Source: Rathayibacter sp. VKM Ac-2754
GTDB lineage: Bacteria > Actinomycetota > Actinomycetes > Actinomycetales > Microbacteriaceae
Reading direction: 5' to 3'
DNA length: 64,000 nt
NCBI RefSeq assembly: GCF_009807095.1
Contig: NZ_WUCC01000009.1
Span: 1 to 64,000, forward strand
Shown here: positions 7,746 to 16,063 of the stretch, piece after piece
Layout: the number at the start of each line of letters is the position of its first letter
Numbering within the stretch: the stretch's first letter is position 1
Program-made: the position numbers and the translations under genes
The notes under the pieces: generated by a model
What the model was told of the DNA's origin: nothing
Database searches by the model: none
The model's input: the letters and a program-made list of their open reading frames with translations, nothing else

Positions 7746-9287
7746 GTGAACGTCCGCGAGCTCCTCACCCACCCCGAGCTGCAGCTCACCCTCGTCAGCG
7801 GCGACGACGTGCAGCTCGCCCGCGCCGTCTCGGGCACGTACACGATCGACCTGCCCGATCCAGGGCGCTTCCTCTCGCCCGGCGACGTCGTGCTGACCAG
7901 CGCGCTCTGGACCTCGGGCCGCGAGAGCGTCGAGCGCTTCGTCGGCGGTGTCGCCGACCGGGGCGTCGTGGCGATCGTGGTCGGGCTGATCGCGGTCGGC
8001 TCGCTGCCCGTGGGCATGATCGAGGTCTGCCGGCGGCACGGCGTCGCGCTGATGACGGTCGCGCCGGACGTGTCGTTCAAGACCATCGCGCAGACGGTCG
8101 CCGGAGTCGTCGCGCAGGCCGACCTGCCCACCCTCGGCCGCGACGCCCGCTTCGCGCGGCGGCTGCTCGAGGATCTGGCGTCGGGCGAGGGCGTGCACGT
8201 GGCGCTCCGCGCCTTCTTCGAGGAGTTCGCCCACGGCAGCTGGGTCGTCGATCACGCGGCGACGCTGGTCGCCTCCGCCGGCGGCATGCCCACCGCGGCC
8301 GACTACGGCGCGGCCTGGGAGGCGTCGCTCGCCTCCGCCGACGACCGCTGGCAGGTCACGGAGCAGGGCCGGTCGCTCTCGCGCCGCGCGCTGTTCTCCT
8401 CCGCCGGCGAGCGGCTGGGAGTGCTGGTCGTGACGGGTGATCAGCGCGGCTGGTCGGAGGAGACGGCCGACGCCGTCGAGCTGCTCGCGAGCGCGGTCGG
8501 CGGGCGGCTCGAACTCGCGCGGCGGCAGGAGGCGGAGGCGGGCGGTCCGCTGCTCGAGCTGCTCCGCGCCGTCGAGCACGACGAGCTGCCCGAAGCCGAG
8601 ATCGCGGTGCGGCTGCGGATGCTCGGCGCCCGCCTCGGTGCGCCGCTCCGGGTGGTGACGGCGCGCTCCGACGACCCGGCGCTGCCTCCTGAGGCGCTGA
8701 CGCGACTGCTGCGCGACGCCGCCGAGCGCGAGCACGGGCTGGCCCTCGGAGCCGTGCTCGACGCCGGAGCGGTGCTCGTGCTCGGCGACCCCGACGACGA
8801 GTCGCGGTCGTCGGGCGCGACGCTGCGGGCGGCCGTCGAGTCCGCGCCGTGGCTGCTGCGCGGGCGGCGCGTGGCGATCGGAGTCGGGGACGCGTCGCGC
8901 AGTGCGGCTCAGCTCGGCCGATCGCTGCTCGGAGCGCGCGAGCGGATGGCGGCGGCGACCGGAGACGCCGTCTCGGTGCTCGAGCACACCGTCCCCGTCT
9001 CGAGCGACGCGCTGCTCGAGCTCGTGGCTCCGCGCACCCGGGCGGCCTTCGCGCGCGAGGTGCTCGGCGAGCTCGTCCACTACGACGACGAGCACCGCAC
9101 CGACCTCGTCGAGACGCTCCGGGTGTTCCTCGACGGCAACGGCTCCTGGCGCCAGGCCGCCGACCGGCTGCACCTGCACGCGAGCACTCTGCGCTACCGG
9201 GTGCAGCGGATCGAGGCGCTCACCGGTCGCGACCTCGCCTCGATGGCCGACCGCGTCGACCTGCACCTGGCGCTGCGGTACCTCTGA
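7746..9287 (+). CDS. PucR-family transcriptional regulator
   Basis: A 513-residue regulator. The N-terminal PucR purine-catabolism-type domain (about 1-120) starts NVRELLTHPELQL. A central GGDEF-like/CdaR region follows. The C-terminal PucR helix-turn-helix (last 60 residues) includes GSWRQAADRLHLHASTLRYR. I chose the GTG at 7746, which has TGGAGG upstream and starts exactly at the domain; an open frame to 7653 runs through the hairpin region. PucR proteins usually control purine, allantoin or amine catabolism. The gene faces the nucleobase-like operon at 9427-15605, so regulation of that operon is a reasonable inference. Confidence 0.88.
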   Translation: MNVRELLTHPELQLTLVSGDDVQLARAVSGTYTIDLPDPGRFLSPGDVVLTSALWTSGRESVERFVGGVADRGVVAIVVGLIAVGSLPVGMIEVCRRHGVALMTVAPDVSFKTIAQTVAGVVAQADLPTLGRDARFARRLLEDLASGEGVHVALRAFFEEFAHGSWVVDHAATLVASAGGMPTAADYGAAWEASLASADDRWQVTEQGRSLSRRALFSSAGERLGVLVVTGDQRGWSEETADAVELLASAVGGRLELARRQEAEAGGPLLELLRAVEHDELPEAEIAVRLRMLGARLGAPLRVVTARSDDPALPPEALTRLLRDAAEREHGLALGAVLDAGAVLVLGDPDDESRSSGATLRAAVESAPWLLRGRRVAIGVGDASRSAAQLGRSLLGARERMAAATGDAVSVLEHTVPVSSDALLELVAPRTRAAFAREVLGELVHYDDEHRTDLVETLRVFLDGNGSWRQAADRLHLHASTLRYRVQRIEALTGRDLASMADRVDLHLALRYL

Positions 9288-9295
9288 GGCCAGCC

Positions 9296-9365
9296 GCACA
9301 ACTAAGGCTGAGTCGCGTCCCCGGCGGACGAATCCGAGGAATCCGGATTTCGGCCTTAGTTGTGC
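9296..9365. terminator. Hairpin between convergent genes (GCACAACTAAGGC arms)
   Basis: Perfect 13-bp arms at 9296-9308 and 9353-9365 enclose 44 nt. It lies directly after the PucR gene stop and before the convergent deaminase gene end, where a bidirectional terminator would be expected. A related, longer hairpin is at 54314-54384. Confidence 0.6.
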
Positions 9366-9384
9366 AGGCCTTTCGCGCTGACGA

Positions 9385-9436
9385 CATGGATCACCGATAC
9401 GCCCGCTGCGCGGGCTGCGGGCTCGATCAGCGAGGA
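9385..9436. repeat. Degenerate copy of the GATACGCC...TCGATCAGC intergenic palindrome
   Basis: Carries CGATACGCCCGCTGCGCGGGCTGCGGGCTCGATCAGC-type sequence in pieces, with a GCCCGCTGCGCGGGC stem. It overlaps the last codons of the deaminase gene. It is one of seven loci of this family in the window. Confidence 0.65.
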
Positions 9437-10416
9437 GCGGCGGCAGCGACGTATGCGTCGATCCGCGCGAGCAGCGCCTCCTGGGCGTCGGCGTCGGCCC
9501 ACGAGCCGAGCACGGAGTTGCGCGCCAGCTGCACCAGCTCCTCGCGCGTGAAGCCCGCGGCCTCCAGCGCCGCGTAGTTGTCGGCGATGTAGCCGCCGAA
9601 GTAGGCGGGGTCGTCGGAGTTGACCGTCACCCGCACCCCGCGCTCGAGGAGCGCGCGCATCTCGCCGGCCTTCATGTCGCTCGAGACGAAGGAGTTGGAC
9701 AGCGGGCAGCAGGTCAGCGCGAGTCCGCGCTCGACCAGCACCTGCACGAGCTCGGGAGCCTCGACGATGTTCGTGCCGTGGTCGATCCGGTCCACGCCGA
9801 TCTCCTCGAGCACCTGGCGGATGTGCTCGATCCCGTTCGGCTGGTCGACGTCGCAGTGCATCGTCAGGCGCAGCCCCGCCTCCCGCGCCCGCGCGAAGAC
9901 CGGGGCGAACTTCGCCGGCGGGTTGCCGCGCTCGTCCGAGTCGAGGCCCACGCCGATCAGGCGGTCGGCGTACGGCAGCGCCGCCTCGAGCGTCTCGCGA
10001 GCGCTCTCGGCCGACATGTCACGGAGGAAGCAGAGGATCAGCGAGGCGTCCACGCCGAGCGCCACCGCATCGACCGCGGCCCGGTGGTAGCCGCCGATCA
10101 CGGCGTCGAGCGGCACTCCGCGCGAAGTGTGCGCCTGCGGGTCGAAGAACGCCTCGACGCGCACCACGCCGTCGGCCGCCGCGCGCCGGAAGTACGCCGT
10201 GGCGAGGTCGTAGAAGTCCGCCTCCTCGCGCAGCACGTCCATCGCCGGGTAGTACACCGCGAGGAACGAGGCGAGCGAGTCGAAGTCGTAGGCGAGCGCC
10301 TCCGGCACGGGGAGTCCGTTGCGCTCGGCGAGCGACGCGCGCAGCTCGGGCTCGAGGGTCCCCTCGAGGTGCACGTGGAGTTCGACCTTGGGCAGTCCGA
10401 CGAGGAAGGAGGACAC
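9427..10416 (-). CDS. Adenosine/adenine-deaminase-family hydrolase with altered HAGE motif
   Basis: Metal-dependent deaminase fold, 329 residues (usual 330-350). Metal ligands are visible: H14 and H16 in ELHVHLEGT, H187, and D268/D269 in VNSDDPAYFGG. The normally invariant HAGE motif, whose Glu shuttles protons, reads HCDVDQ (187-192), so the Glu position holds Val with Asp on either side. This marks a distinct subgroup whose substrate may not be adenosine. RIDHGTNI is conserved. The GTG start has an AAAGG ribosome site. It is the last gene of an operon with RidA, an amidohydrolase and an NMT1-type ABC importer, implying it acts on an imported amino-heterocycle. Confidence 0.82.
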   Translation of the reverse strand: MSSFLVGLPKVELHVHLEGTLEPELRASLAERNGLPVPEALAYDFDSLASFLAVYYPAMDVLREEADFYDLATAYFRRAAADGVVRVEAFFDPQAHTSRGVPLDAVIGGYHRAAVDAVALGVDASLILCFLRDMSAESARETLEAALPYADRLIGVGLDSDERGNPPAKFAPVFARAREAGLRLTMHCDVDQPNGIEHIRQVLEEIGVDRIDHGTNIVEAPELVQVLVERGLALTCCPLSNSFVSSDMKAGEMRALLERGVRVTVNSDDPAYFGGYIADNYAALEAAGFTREELVQLARNSVLGSWADADAQEALLARIDAYVAAAAPR

Positions 10417-10438
10417 GGGAGCGCCTTTCGGAGGGGTG

Positions 10439-10831
10439 TCAGTGGCCGGTCGCGATGAAGTCCATCGCGACGAGGGGTCCCGGCAGGGCGGCGCCGAGCA
10501 CGGTGCGGGCGGGGGGATCGACGGGGAACCGCTCGGCGTACGCCGCGGAGGCGTCGGCGAAGTCGCGCCCGAAGTCGCTCAGGATCATCGTGATGCGCAC
10601 CACGTCGCCGAGCCCGAGCGCGAACTCGTCGGCGAGCAACCGCTCGATGTTGTCGAGGGCCGCCGTCGTCTGCGCGCCGACCCCCTCCGGGAGCGTGCCG
10701 TCGAGCGGCGAGAACGGCCCGATCGCCGAGCCGTAGACGACGCCGTGCGCCTGGACCGCGTGGCTGTAAGCGCCCCGGGGAGCGCCGAGCGCCTCCGCCG
10801 TCACGAATCGACGGACCTCCGAGACGGTCAT
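10439..10831 (-). CDS. RidA/YjgF-family protein
   Basis: A 130-residue RidA-family protein. RidA proteins hydrolyse reactive enamine/imine intermediates produced by PLP or amine-oxidising enzymes; related family members act in pyrimidine and aminophenol breakdown. Typical features are YSHAVQAHGVVYGSAIGP near the N-terminus, TTAALDNIERLL in the middle, and the C-terminal PPARTVLGAALPGPLVAMDFIA strand. The Arg in PARTVLG matches the position that holds ligand carboxylates in active RidA. It overlaps the amidohydrolase stop by 4 bp and precedes the deaminase gene by 22 bp. Confidence 0.85.
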   Translation of the reverse strand: MTVSEVRRFVTAEALGAPRGAYSHAVQAHGVVYGSAIGPFSPLDGTLPEGVGAQTTAALDNIERLLADEFALGLGDVVRITMILSDFGRDFADASAAYAERFPVDPPARTVLGAALPGPLVAMDFIATGH

Positions 10832-12036
10832 CGGGGCGGCATTCCGCCCGATACGAGGCGACCGCGCGAGACGACCGCGACGATGTTCTCGGCCCGCAGG
10901 TCGTCGATGCTCTCCCAGGGCCGTCCGCGCAGCACCACGAAGTCGGCGCCGAAGCCCTCGGCGAGCCGTCCGACGCGGTTGCCGAGGCCGACGACCGCCG
11001 CGGCGTCCGACGTGGCGGCGACGAGGGCGCGCTCCGAGGTCCAGCCGAACGCGTCGCGCATCCGGCGCACCTCGTCGAGCTGCTCGCCCCAGTCGACGTA
11101 GACGCCGTTCGCGTCGGTGCCGAGCACGAAGCGCACCCCGGCCTCGCCCGCGGCGAGGAACCCGGCGTCGCGGGTGGCGACCACGTCCTGCGCCTTGAGC
11201 GACGCCTCCGGGGACGACGGCGCACGGCCCGCGGCGATCACGTCGTTGATGAAGAGGGTCGGCGCGACCGGCAGGTTCCGCTCGACGAGCGTCGCCCAGT
11301 GCTGCGGGCCGATGGCCGTGCCGTGCTCGATCGAGTCGACGCCGAGCGCGAGCGCCCGGTCGAGACCGGCGACGGAGTGGGTGTGCGCGGCGACGGGCAT
11401 CCCCAGCGCGTGCGCCTCGTCGATCGTCGCGGCGATCTCGGCGTCGGTCTGGTTGCGCCAGCCGACCCGATCGCCCATCGAGAGCACGCCTCCGCTCGTG
11501 TAGATCTTGATGCCGTCGGCGCCCGCGCGGGCCCAGGTGCGCACCAGGCGCCGGCACTCGTCGGGGCTGTCGGCGACGCGGTCGCGGTGCGGGTAGTGCG
11601 GCGGCACGAAGAGGTCGCCGTGGCCCGCGGTCATGCCGACCGCGCCGTGGTTCACGAGCCGGGGCCCGTCGGCGATGCCCTGCTCGAACATCCGCGCCAC
11701 GGTCATCTGCAGCTCGTCGGCCCCGAGGTCGCGGAGGGTCGTGACACCCGCGCGGGCGGCCTTGCGCGCGTTGTTCGCGATGTGGAAGACCCGCTCCTCC
11801 CGCGGCGTGACCAGCGGCCAGGAGGCGAAGTCGGCCGTCCCCTCGCCCGAGTAGGCGCCGAGGTGCACGTGCGTGTCGACCAGGCCGGGGATGATCGAGA
11901 AGGGCGAGTCCCCCGACGCCTCCGAGACTGAGGCGATGTGATCGCCGTCCCACGCCAGCGTGGCGGTGCCGAGGGATCGCTCCCCGTCCCAGATGGTTCC
12001 GGTGATGCTGCTCGTTCCGGTGATGCTGTCGCTCAT
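10828..12036 (-). CDS. Amidohydrolase (imidazolonepropionase-like)
   Basis: Metal-dependent hydrolase of 402 residues. The N-terminal small domain leads into GLVDTHVHLG (HxH metal ligands). Then come GVTTLRDLGA, HTHSVAGLDRALALGVDSIEHG (two further His ligands) and GTDANG (catalytic Asp). The C-terminus rebuilds the composite beta domain (GFGADFVVLRGRPW). It cleaves a cyclic or linear amide in its substrate, which is unknown. I prefer the ATG at 12036 over the one at 12042 because GAGG is then spaced correctly. It lies 8 bp after the permease gene and overlaps the RidA gene by 4 bp. Confidence 0.85.
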   Translation of the reverse strand: MSDSITGTSSITGTIWDGERSLGTATLAWDGDHIASVSEASGDSPFSIIPGLVDTHVHLGAYSGEGTADFASWPLVTPREERVFHIANNARKAARAGVTTLRDLGADELQMTVARMFEQGIADGPRLVNHGAVGMTAGHGDLFVPPHYPHRDRVADSPDECRRLVRTWARAGADGIKIYTSGGVLSMGDRVGWRNQTDAEIAATIDEAHALGMPVAAHTHSVAGLDRALALGVDSIEHGTAIGPQHWATLVERNLPVAPTLFINDVIAAGRAPSSPEASLKAQDVVATRDAGFLAAGEAGVRFVLGTDANGVYVDWGEQLDEVRRMRDAFGWTSERALVAATSDAAAVVGLGNRVGRLAEGFGADFVVLRGRPWESIDDLRAENIVAVVSRGRLVSGGMPPR

Positions 12037-12044
12037 GCCCATCC

Positions 12045-12893
12045 TCAGTTCTGGCCGCCGAAGCGGACGGCCGCCAGTCTCTCGCCGATCGCCACGACCG
12101 CGTAGGCCACGACTCCCAGCGCCGTGATCACCGCGAGCGACGCCCACAGCTCGTCGTAGCGGAATCCGGCCGACGCGCGCTGCACGGCGCCGCCGAGTCC
12201 CTTGCCCGTCGCCAGCCACTCGGCCAGCATCGCGCCGCTCAGTGCGGAGGGGACGGCCACCTTGGCCGCCGCGAAGATCGCGGGCACCGCCGTCGGCAGC
12301 GCCACCTTGAGCAGTACGTCCAGCGGCGAGCCGCCGTAGACCGTGACGAGCTCGAACGACTCGCGCGAGAGCGAGCGGAGGCCGAACACCACCGTCACCA
12401 GCGCGGGGAAGAACACCGCGACGGCTCCGACCACGGCGACCGCCGCGATACCGTTGCCGATCGCCAGGGTGATCAGCGGAGTCACCACGATCAGCGGCAT
12501 CGACTTGAGCAGCATCGCGATCGGCATGACGGTCGCCTCGAGCGAGCGGATCAGCACGAACAGCACCGCGATCGCGAGGGCAACGAGCATGCCCGCGGCG
12601 TAGCCGACGAGGGCGTCGAGGGCGGTCACGCCGAGGTTGCCGAAGACGATCGCCCGGTTCTCGGCGGCGTCGGCCTCGGTGAAGAGGTAGACGGCGACGT
12701 CGGTCGGGGTCTTGCCGAGCAGCGGAGACACGTCGGCGATCGCGAGGAAGGCGTACCAGAACGCGAGTGACAGCACGACGGCGACGGCCAGCGGCACGAG
12801 CTCGGCGCGGACGATGCGGAGGGCGAGGCGCCCGGTGAGGTCGCGCGGGCGGCGCGCGGGGCGGGTGGCCGGGCGGCCGGCGGCGGCGCTCAT
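12045..12893 (-). CDS. ABC transporter permease (SsuC/ThiX/TauC-type)
   Basis: A 282-residue inner-membrane permease of the nitrate/taurine/pyrimidine importer family, with about six helices and a basic, Arg/Pro-rich N-terminus. The ATPase-docking loop reads ELVTVYGGSPLDVLLKVALP. It overlaps the other permease gene by 4 bp (12890-12893). Together they form a heterodimeric channel with the TTG-started ATPase and the NMT1-type binding protein of the same operon. Confidence 0.88.
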   Translation of the reverse strand: MSAAAGRPATRPARRPRDLTGRLALRIVRAELVPLAVAVVLSLAFWYAFLAIADVSPLLGKTPTDVAVYLFTEADAAENRAIVFGNLGVTALDALVGYAAGMLVALAIAVLFVLIRSLEATVMPIAMLLKSMPLIVVTPLITLAIGNGIAAVAVVGAVAVFFPALVTVVFGLRSLSRESFELVTVYGGSPLDVLLKVALPTAVPAIFAAAKVAVPSALSGAMLAEWLATGKGLGGAVQRASAGFRYDELWASLAVITALGVVAYAVVAIGERLAAVRFGGQN

Positions 12894-13696
12894 ACGACTC
12901 CTCCCGTCCGGCGAAGGACCGCGCGCCGGGTCGCCCGCGGCGTGCCCGTCACCCGCGGCATCACCCAGCGGCCGAGCGCCGCGATCAGCGCGTAGCCGAG
13001 GATCGTGACGACCCCGCTGGTCACCGCGAAGGCCCAGGCGCGCTCGACGTCCATCTGGCGCTGCGCGACCGCGAGGGCGACTCCGAGTCCGGTGGTGACT
13101 CCGCCGAGGTACTCGCCGAGCACCGCGCCGAGGATCGCCGCCGGCACGCCGACCTGCAGGGCCGTGATCGTCGCGGGCACGGCCGCGATGGCCTGAACCT
13201 TGACGATCTGCGCCCAGCGTCCGCCGCGGTAGGCGGCGACCAGGTCGAGCGCCGTGCGGGGCGCCGAGCGCACGCCGAGCAGCGCGCCGATCAGGGTGGT
13301 GAAGAAGACGAGCAGCGCCGCGAGGAAGATCGAGGTCGTGCGGCCGCCGAAGATCACGAGGATCACCGGTCCGACGGCGGTCAGCGGGAGGCAGTGGCTG
13401 ATCACGCCGATCTGCTCGATCACCCGGTGGGTCCACGGCACGAGCAGCGCGACGGTGGCCAGGGCGAGCGCCGCCAGGTTGCCCCAGAAGTAGCCCTGCC
13501 CGGCGGCGAGCACGGTGTCGCCGACGTTGCGGAGGTAGAAGGAGGGCCCGTCGCGGACGAACGCGGCGACGATCGCGCCCGGGCTCGGCACGGCGCGGCT
13601 CTCGCGGTAGACGGTGTCGGCGAGGATCCACCACACCGCGACGAAGGCCGCGAGGCCGGCGAGCACCCGCCAGTTCGCGCGGATCCAGACCGTCAC
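12890..13696 (-). CDS. ABC transporter permease, second subunit
   Basis: A 268-residue permease with GTG start overlapping the ATPase stop. It has about six hydrophobic helices, and a docking loop around [20 protein letters not shown]. The presence of two different permease genes is less common for this importer class, which often uses one homodimer, but occurs in ThiX-like and riboflavin/pyrimidine systems. The C-terminus is Arg-rich. Confidence 0.87.
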   Translation of the reverse strand: MTVWIRANWRVLAGLAAFVAVWWILADTVYRESRAVPSPGAIVAAFVRDGPSFYLRNVGDTVLAAGQGYFWGNLAALALATVALLVPWTHRVIEQIGVISHCLPLTAVGPVILVIFGGRTTSIFLAALLVFFTTLIGALLGVRSAPRTALDLVAAYRGGRWAQIVKVQAIAAVPATITALQVGVPAAILGAVLGEYLGGVTTGLGVALAVAQRQMDVERAWAFAVTSGVVTILGYALIAALGRWVMPRVTGTPRATRRAVLRRTGGVV

Positions 13697-14496
13697 GCGT
13701 CGTCCTCCATCGCGACACCGTGCTGCGAGAAGAGCAGGTCGGTGATGCGGTCCTCGATCGCGTGGAACTCGGGGCTGCGCAGCATCTCGACCGTGCGGGG
13801 CCGCGGCAGGTTGATCTCGATCACCTCGACGATGCGCCCCGGGCGGGGCGACATCACGGCGACGGTGTCCGAGAGGAGGATCGCCTCGGCGATCCCGTGC
13901 GTCACCATCAGCGTGGTCGCGGGTCGTGCGGTCCAGATCCGCTGCAGCTCGAGGTTGAGCCGCTGACGCGTCATGTCGTCGAGCGCGCCGAACGGCTCGT
14001 CGAGCAGCAGCAGGTCGGGCTGCACCACGAGGGCGCGGGCGATGGAGGCGCGCTGGCGCATGCCTCCCGAGAGCTGCGACGGGTAGGCGTCCTCGAAGCC
14101 GCTCAGCCCGACGAGGTCGAGCAGATCGGGGATGCTGTCGCGCTTGCTCGCCTGGCGGGTGAGCTCGAGCGGAAGTCGCACGTTCGAGCGCACCGAGCGC
14201 CAGGGCAGCAGAGCCGAGTCCTGGAAAGCGATGCCCAGCTCGGCGGAGCGCTTCGTGCCGACGACCGGGGTGCCGTGGATCGAGACGGAGCCGGTGGTCG
14301 GCTTCTCGAGCCCCGCCAGCATCCGCAGGATCGTCGACTTGCCGCAGCCGGAGGGGCCGAGCAGCGACAGGAACGACCCGCGCGGGGTGACGAGGTCGAC
14401 CTCGGCGAGCGCCTGCACCGAGCGCGATCCCAGATCGAAGCGCTTGCTCAGCCCGCTCAGGCGGATGCCCTCGGTGGCGTTCTCGATGGTGCTCAA
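13693..14496 (-). CDS. ABC transporter ATP-binding protein (SsuB/TauB/ThiZ-type)
   Basis: A 267-residue ATPase with Walker [11 protein letters not shown] loop ([13 protein letters not shown]), signature LSGGMRQR, Walker [13 protein letters not shown] and switch His in VTHGIAEA. I choose a TTG start at 14496: GAGAGG lies eight bases upstream and the first beta strand follows directly; no ATG or GTG fits in frame near it. It powers the two permeases encoded downstream. The gene overlaps the next by 4 bp, so the operon is tightly coupled. Confidence 0.9.
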   Translation of the reverse strand: MSTIENATEGIRLSGLSKRFDLGSRSVQALAEVDLVTPRGSFLSLLGPSGCGKSTILRMLAGLEKPTTGSVSIHGTPVVGTKRSAELGIAFQDSALLPWRSVRSNVRLPLELTRQASKRDSIPDLLDLVGLSGFEDAYPSQLSGGMRQRASIARALVVQPDLLLLDEPFGALDDMTRQRLNLELQRIWTARPATTLMVTHGIAEAILLSDTVAVMSPRPGRIVEVIEINLPRPRTVEMLRSPEFHAIEDRITDLLFSQHGVAMEDDA

Positions 14497-14543
14497 CTGC
14501 TCGTCCTCTCCGCGCGGGTCAGGTTCTCGGGCGTGCTCGGGGC

Positions 14544-15605
14544 TCAGCCCTCGAGCAGCTCCGGGTGCTCCTCGTAGACCTCGTCGATCAGCGTCGTGTC
14601 GAAGAGGTCGTCGGCGTCGAGCTCGATGCCGGTCAGCGCGAGCGACTCGACCGACTGCTCCTGCAGCTCCGGCGTGATCGTGAGCAGGCCGTTCTCGTCG
14701 GTGTCGGGGGTGACGATGAGCCCGGTCTGGGTCGTCATGACCTGCGCCTGCTCCTCGACCTTGTAGTTCTGGTCGGCCGCGTAGTCGGCGACGACGGTCT
14801 CGGCGGTGGCCTCGGGGTCGGCGACGGCGTCCTTCCAGCCGCGGGCGACCGCGTACAGCAGCGCCTTGACCTTCTCGCGCTCGTCGTCGATGCTCTCCTG
14901 CGCCACGACGATGGTCTCGCCGACCATCGGCAGGCCGGTGTCGGCGAGCAGGAACTGCTGCGCCGAGAAGCCGCGCTGGTTGAGCGTGTTGGCGCCCGAG
15001 GTCGCGTAGCCGATGTAGCCGTCGACCTGGCCGGTGGTGAGCAGCGTGGAGTCGGTGAGCGGCACGCGGTCGATCTCGGACTCGTCGATGTCGTTCGCGG
15101 CGAGGAACGCGCGCCAGACCAGGTCGTTGCTGTCGCTGACTCCGATGGTCTTGCCGACCATGTCCTGCGGAGTCTCGATCGGGGCGTCGGTGAGCGAGAC
15201 GATCGCGAAGGGGTTCTTCTGGTAGGTCGCGCCGACGATCTTCATCTCGGCGCCCTCCGAGATCGCGGGGCCGGTGATCAGCGGCGACGAGACGCCGGCG
15301 AAGGCCGATCCGCTCGCGATGGCGGTCTCGGCGCCGGTCGCGCCGGTGCCTCCGGGGGTCAGGGTGACGGAGTCGAAGCCCGCGTCGGCGAAGTAGCCGT
15401 TCGCGTCGGCGAGGTACTCGCCCGCGAACTCGACGTGGGGCACCCACGAGAGCTGCATCGTGGCCTCGCCGAACGAACCGTCCTCGCTGGAGGCGGCCGC
15501 GTCGGATCCGCTCGAGCAGGCGGTGAGTGCGGTGGTGGTCGCGAGGGCGACGGCGAGCGCGCCGAGCAGCGCGCGGCGGCGGCGGGCGGGAGTGGTCTGG
15601 GGCAT
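14544..15605 (-). CDS. ABC substrate-binding lipoprotein, NMT1/THI5-like
   Basis: A 353-residue periplasmic-type binding protein with a lipoprotein signal (LTACSSG). The mature N-terminus, [23 protein letters not shown], fits the NMT1/THI5-like group that binds thiamine-pyrimidine precursors, other pyrimidines, riboflavin or sulfonates. [12 protein letters not shown] provides the usual ligand-contact loop. It is the first gene of the seven-gene operon and should define the imported compound. A pyrimidine or other amino-heterocycle fits the deaminase and amidohydrolase downstream, but the ligand is not deducible. Confidence 0.88.
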   Translation of the reverse strand: MPQTTPARRRRALLGALAVALATTTALTACSSGSDAAASSEDGSFGEATMQLSWVPHVEFAGEYLADANGYFADAGFDSVTLTPGGTGATGAETAIASGSAFAGVSSPLITGPAISEGAEMKIVGATYQKNPFAIVSLTDAPIETPQDMVGKTIGVSDSNDLVWRAFLAANDIDESEIDRVPLTDSTLLTTGQVDGYIGYATSGANTLNQRGFSAQQFLLADTGLPMVGETIVVAQESIDDEREKVKALLYAVARGWKDAVADPEATAETVVADYAADQNYKVEEQAQVMTTQTGLIVTPDTDENGLLTITPELQEQSVESLALTGIELDADDLFDTTLIDEVYEEHPELLEG

Positions 15606-16063
15606 GCGGGCTCCGATGCGAGGGAGGGACGAGGAGGAGTGGGGCGGGCCGGGGGAGGCTCCACCAGTCGACCAGAGCGGGGCTCCCCGGCGCCTCGTCG
15701 CACGGAGGATCTGTGCGCCGGGGTGCCGCGTCCTCCTCGATGCACGGACAAACCGTGTTGCGGTCAGGTTTCCAGCCTCGCATCCCGCGTTTCCCCTGCA
15801 CGCATCGTGGATGCCGGACCGCCTCGCCTGACTATCAGCTCAACGATCCGTGCACCGCTTCTGCTGGAGCCGGCGGCGGCGCTCGTCGCCTTCCCTGCTG
15901 GTCGAGTAGCCGCGCAGTGGCGTATCGAGACCCACCGACTTCAGTGGATCAAGCAACCGACCCGATCTTCCGGCGGTGGTGGATCTCGATACGCCCGCTG
16001 CGCGGGCTGCGGGCTCTATCAGCATGCTGAGACGCATCGCCCCCCCTCCGACGACGCGGCGGC
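15606..16063. other. 458-bp intergenic stretch: promoter side of the importer operon plus repeat pair
   Basis: The left part (15606-15840) is the leader of the minus-strand importer operon; it contains GGAAACC and GGTTTGTCC arms around about 11 bases (15746-15773), a possible operator. The right part (15895-16030) holds two facing copies of the intergenic TATCGAGACC palindrome. No gene or known riboswitch motif (TPP, purine) is visible. Confidence 0.55.
15895..16030. repeat. Two facing copies of the intergenic palindrome
   Basis: The left copy runs GGTCGAGTAGCCGCGCAG to TATCGAGACCCACC; the right copy runs GGTGGATCTCGATACGCC to GGGCTCTATCAGCATGCTG. They face each other around a spacer of about 50 bases. 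The pair lies after the SRPBCC gene stop. Confidence 0.75.

Noticed and set aside
9427-15605. ThiXYZ/YlmB thiamine-pyrimidine salvage
   Set aside because: The importer type fits, but YlmB is an M20-type deformylase and TenA is absent; the enzymes here are an imidazolonepropionase-like amidohydrolase and a deaminase. No TPP riboswitch motif is visible upstream.
15740-15800. GlnR-type nitrogen operator before the importer operon
   Set aside because: Two GAAAC words occur 16 bases apart on the minus strand, but the intervening GTNAC boxes are missing and the spacing is off by one.
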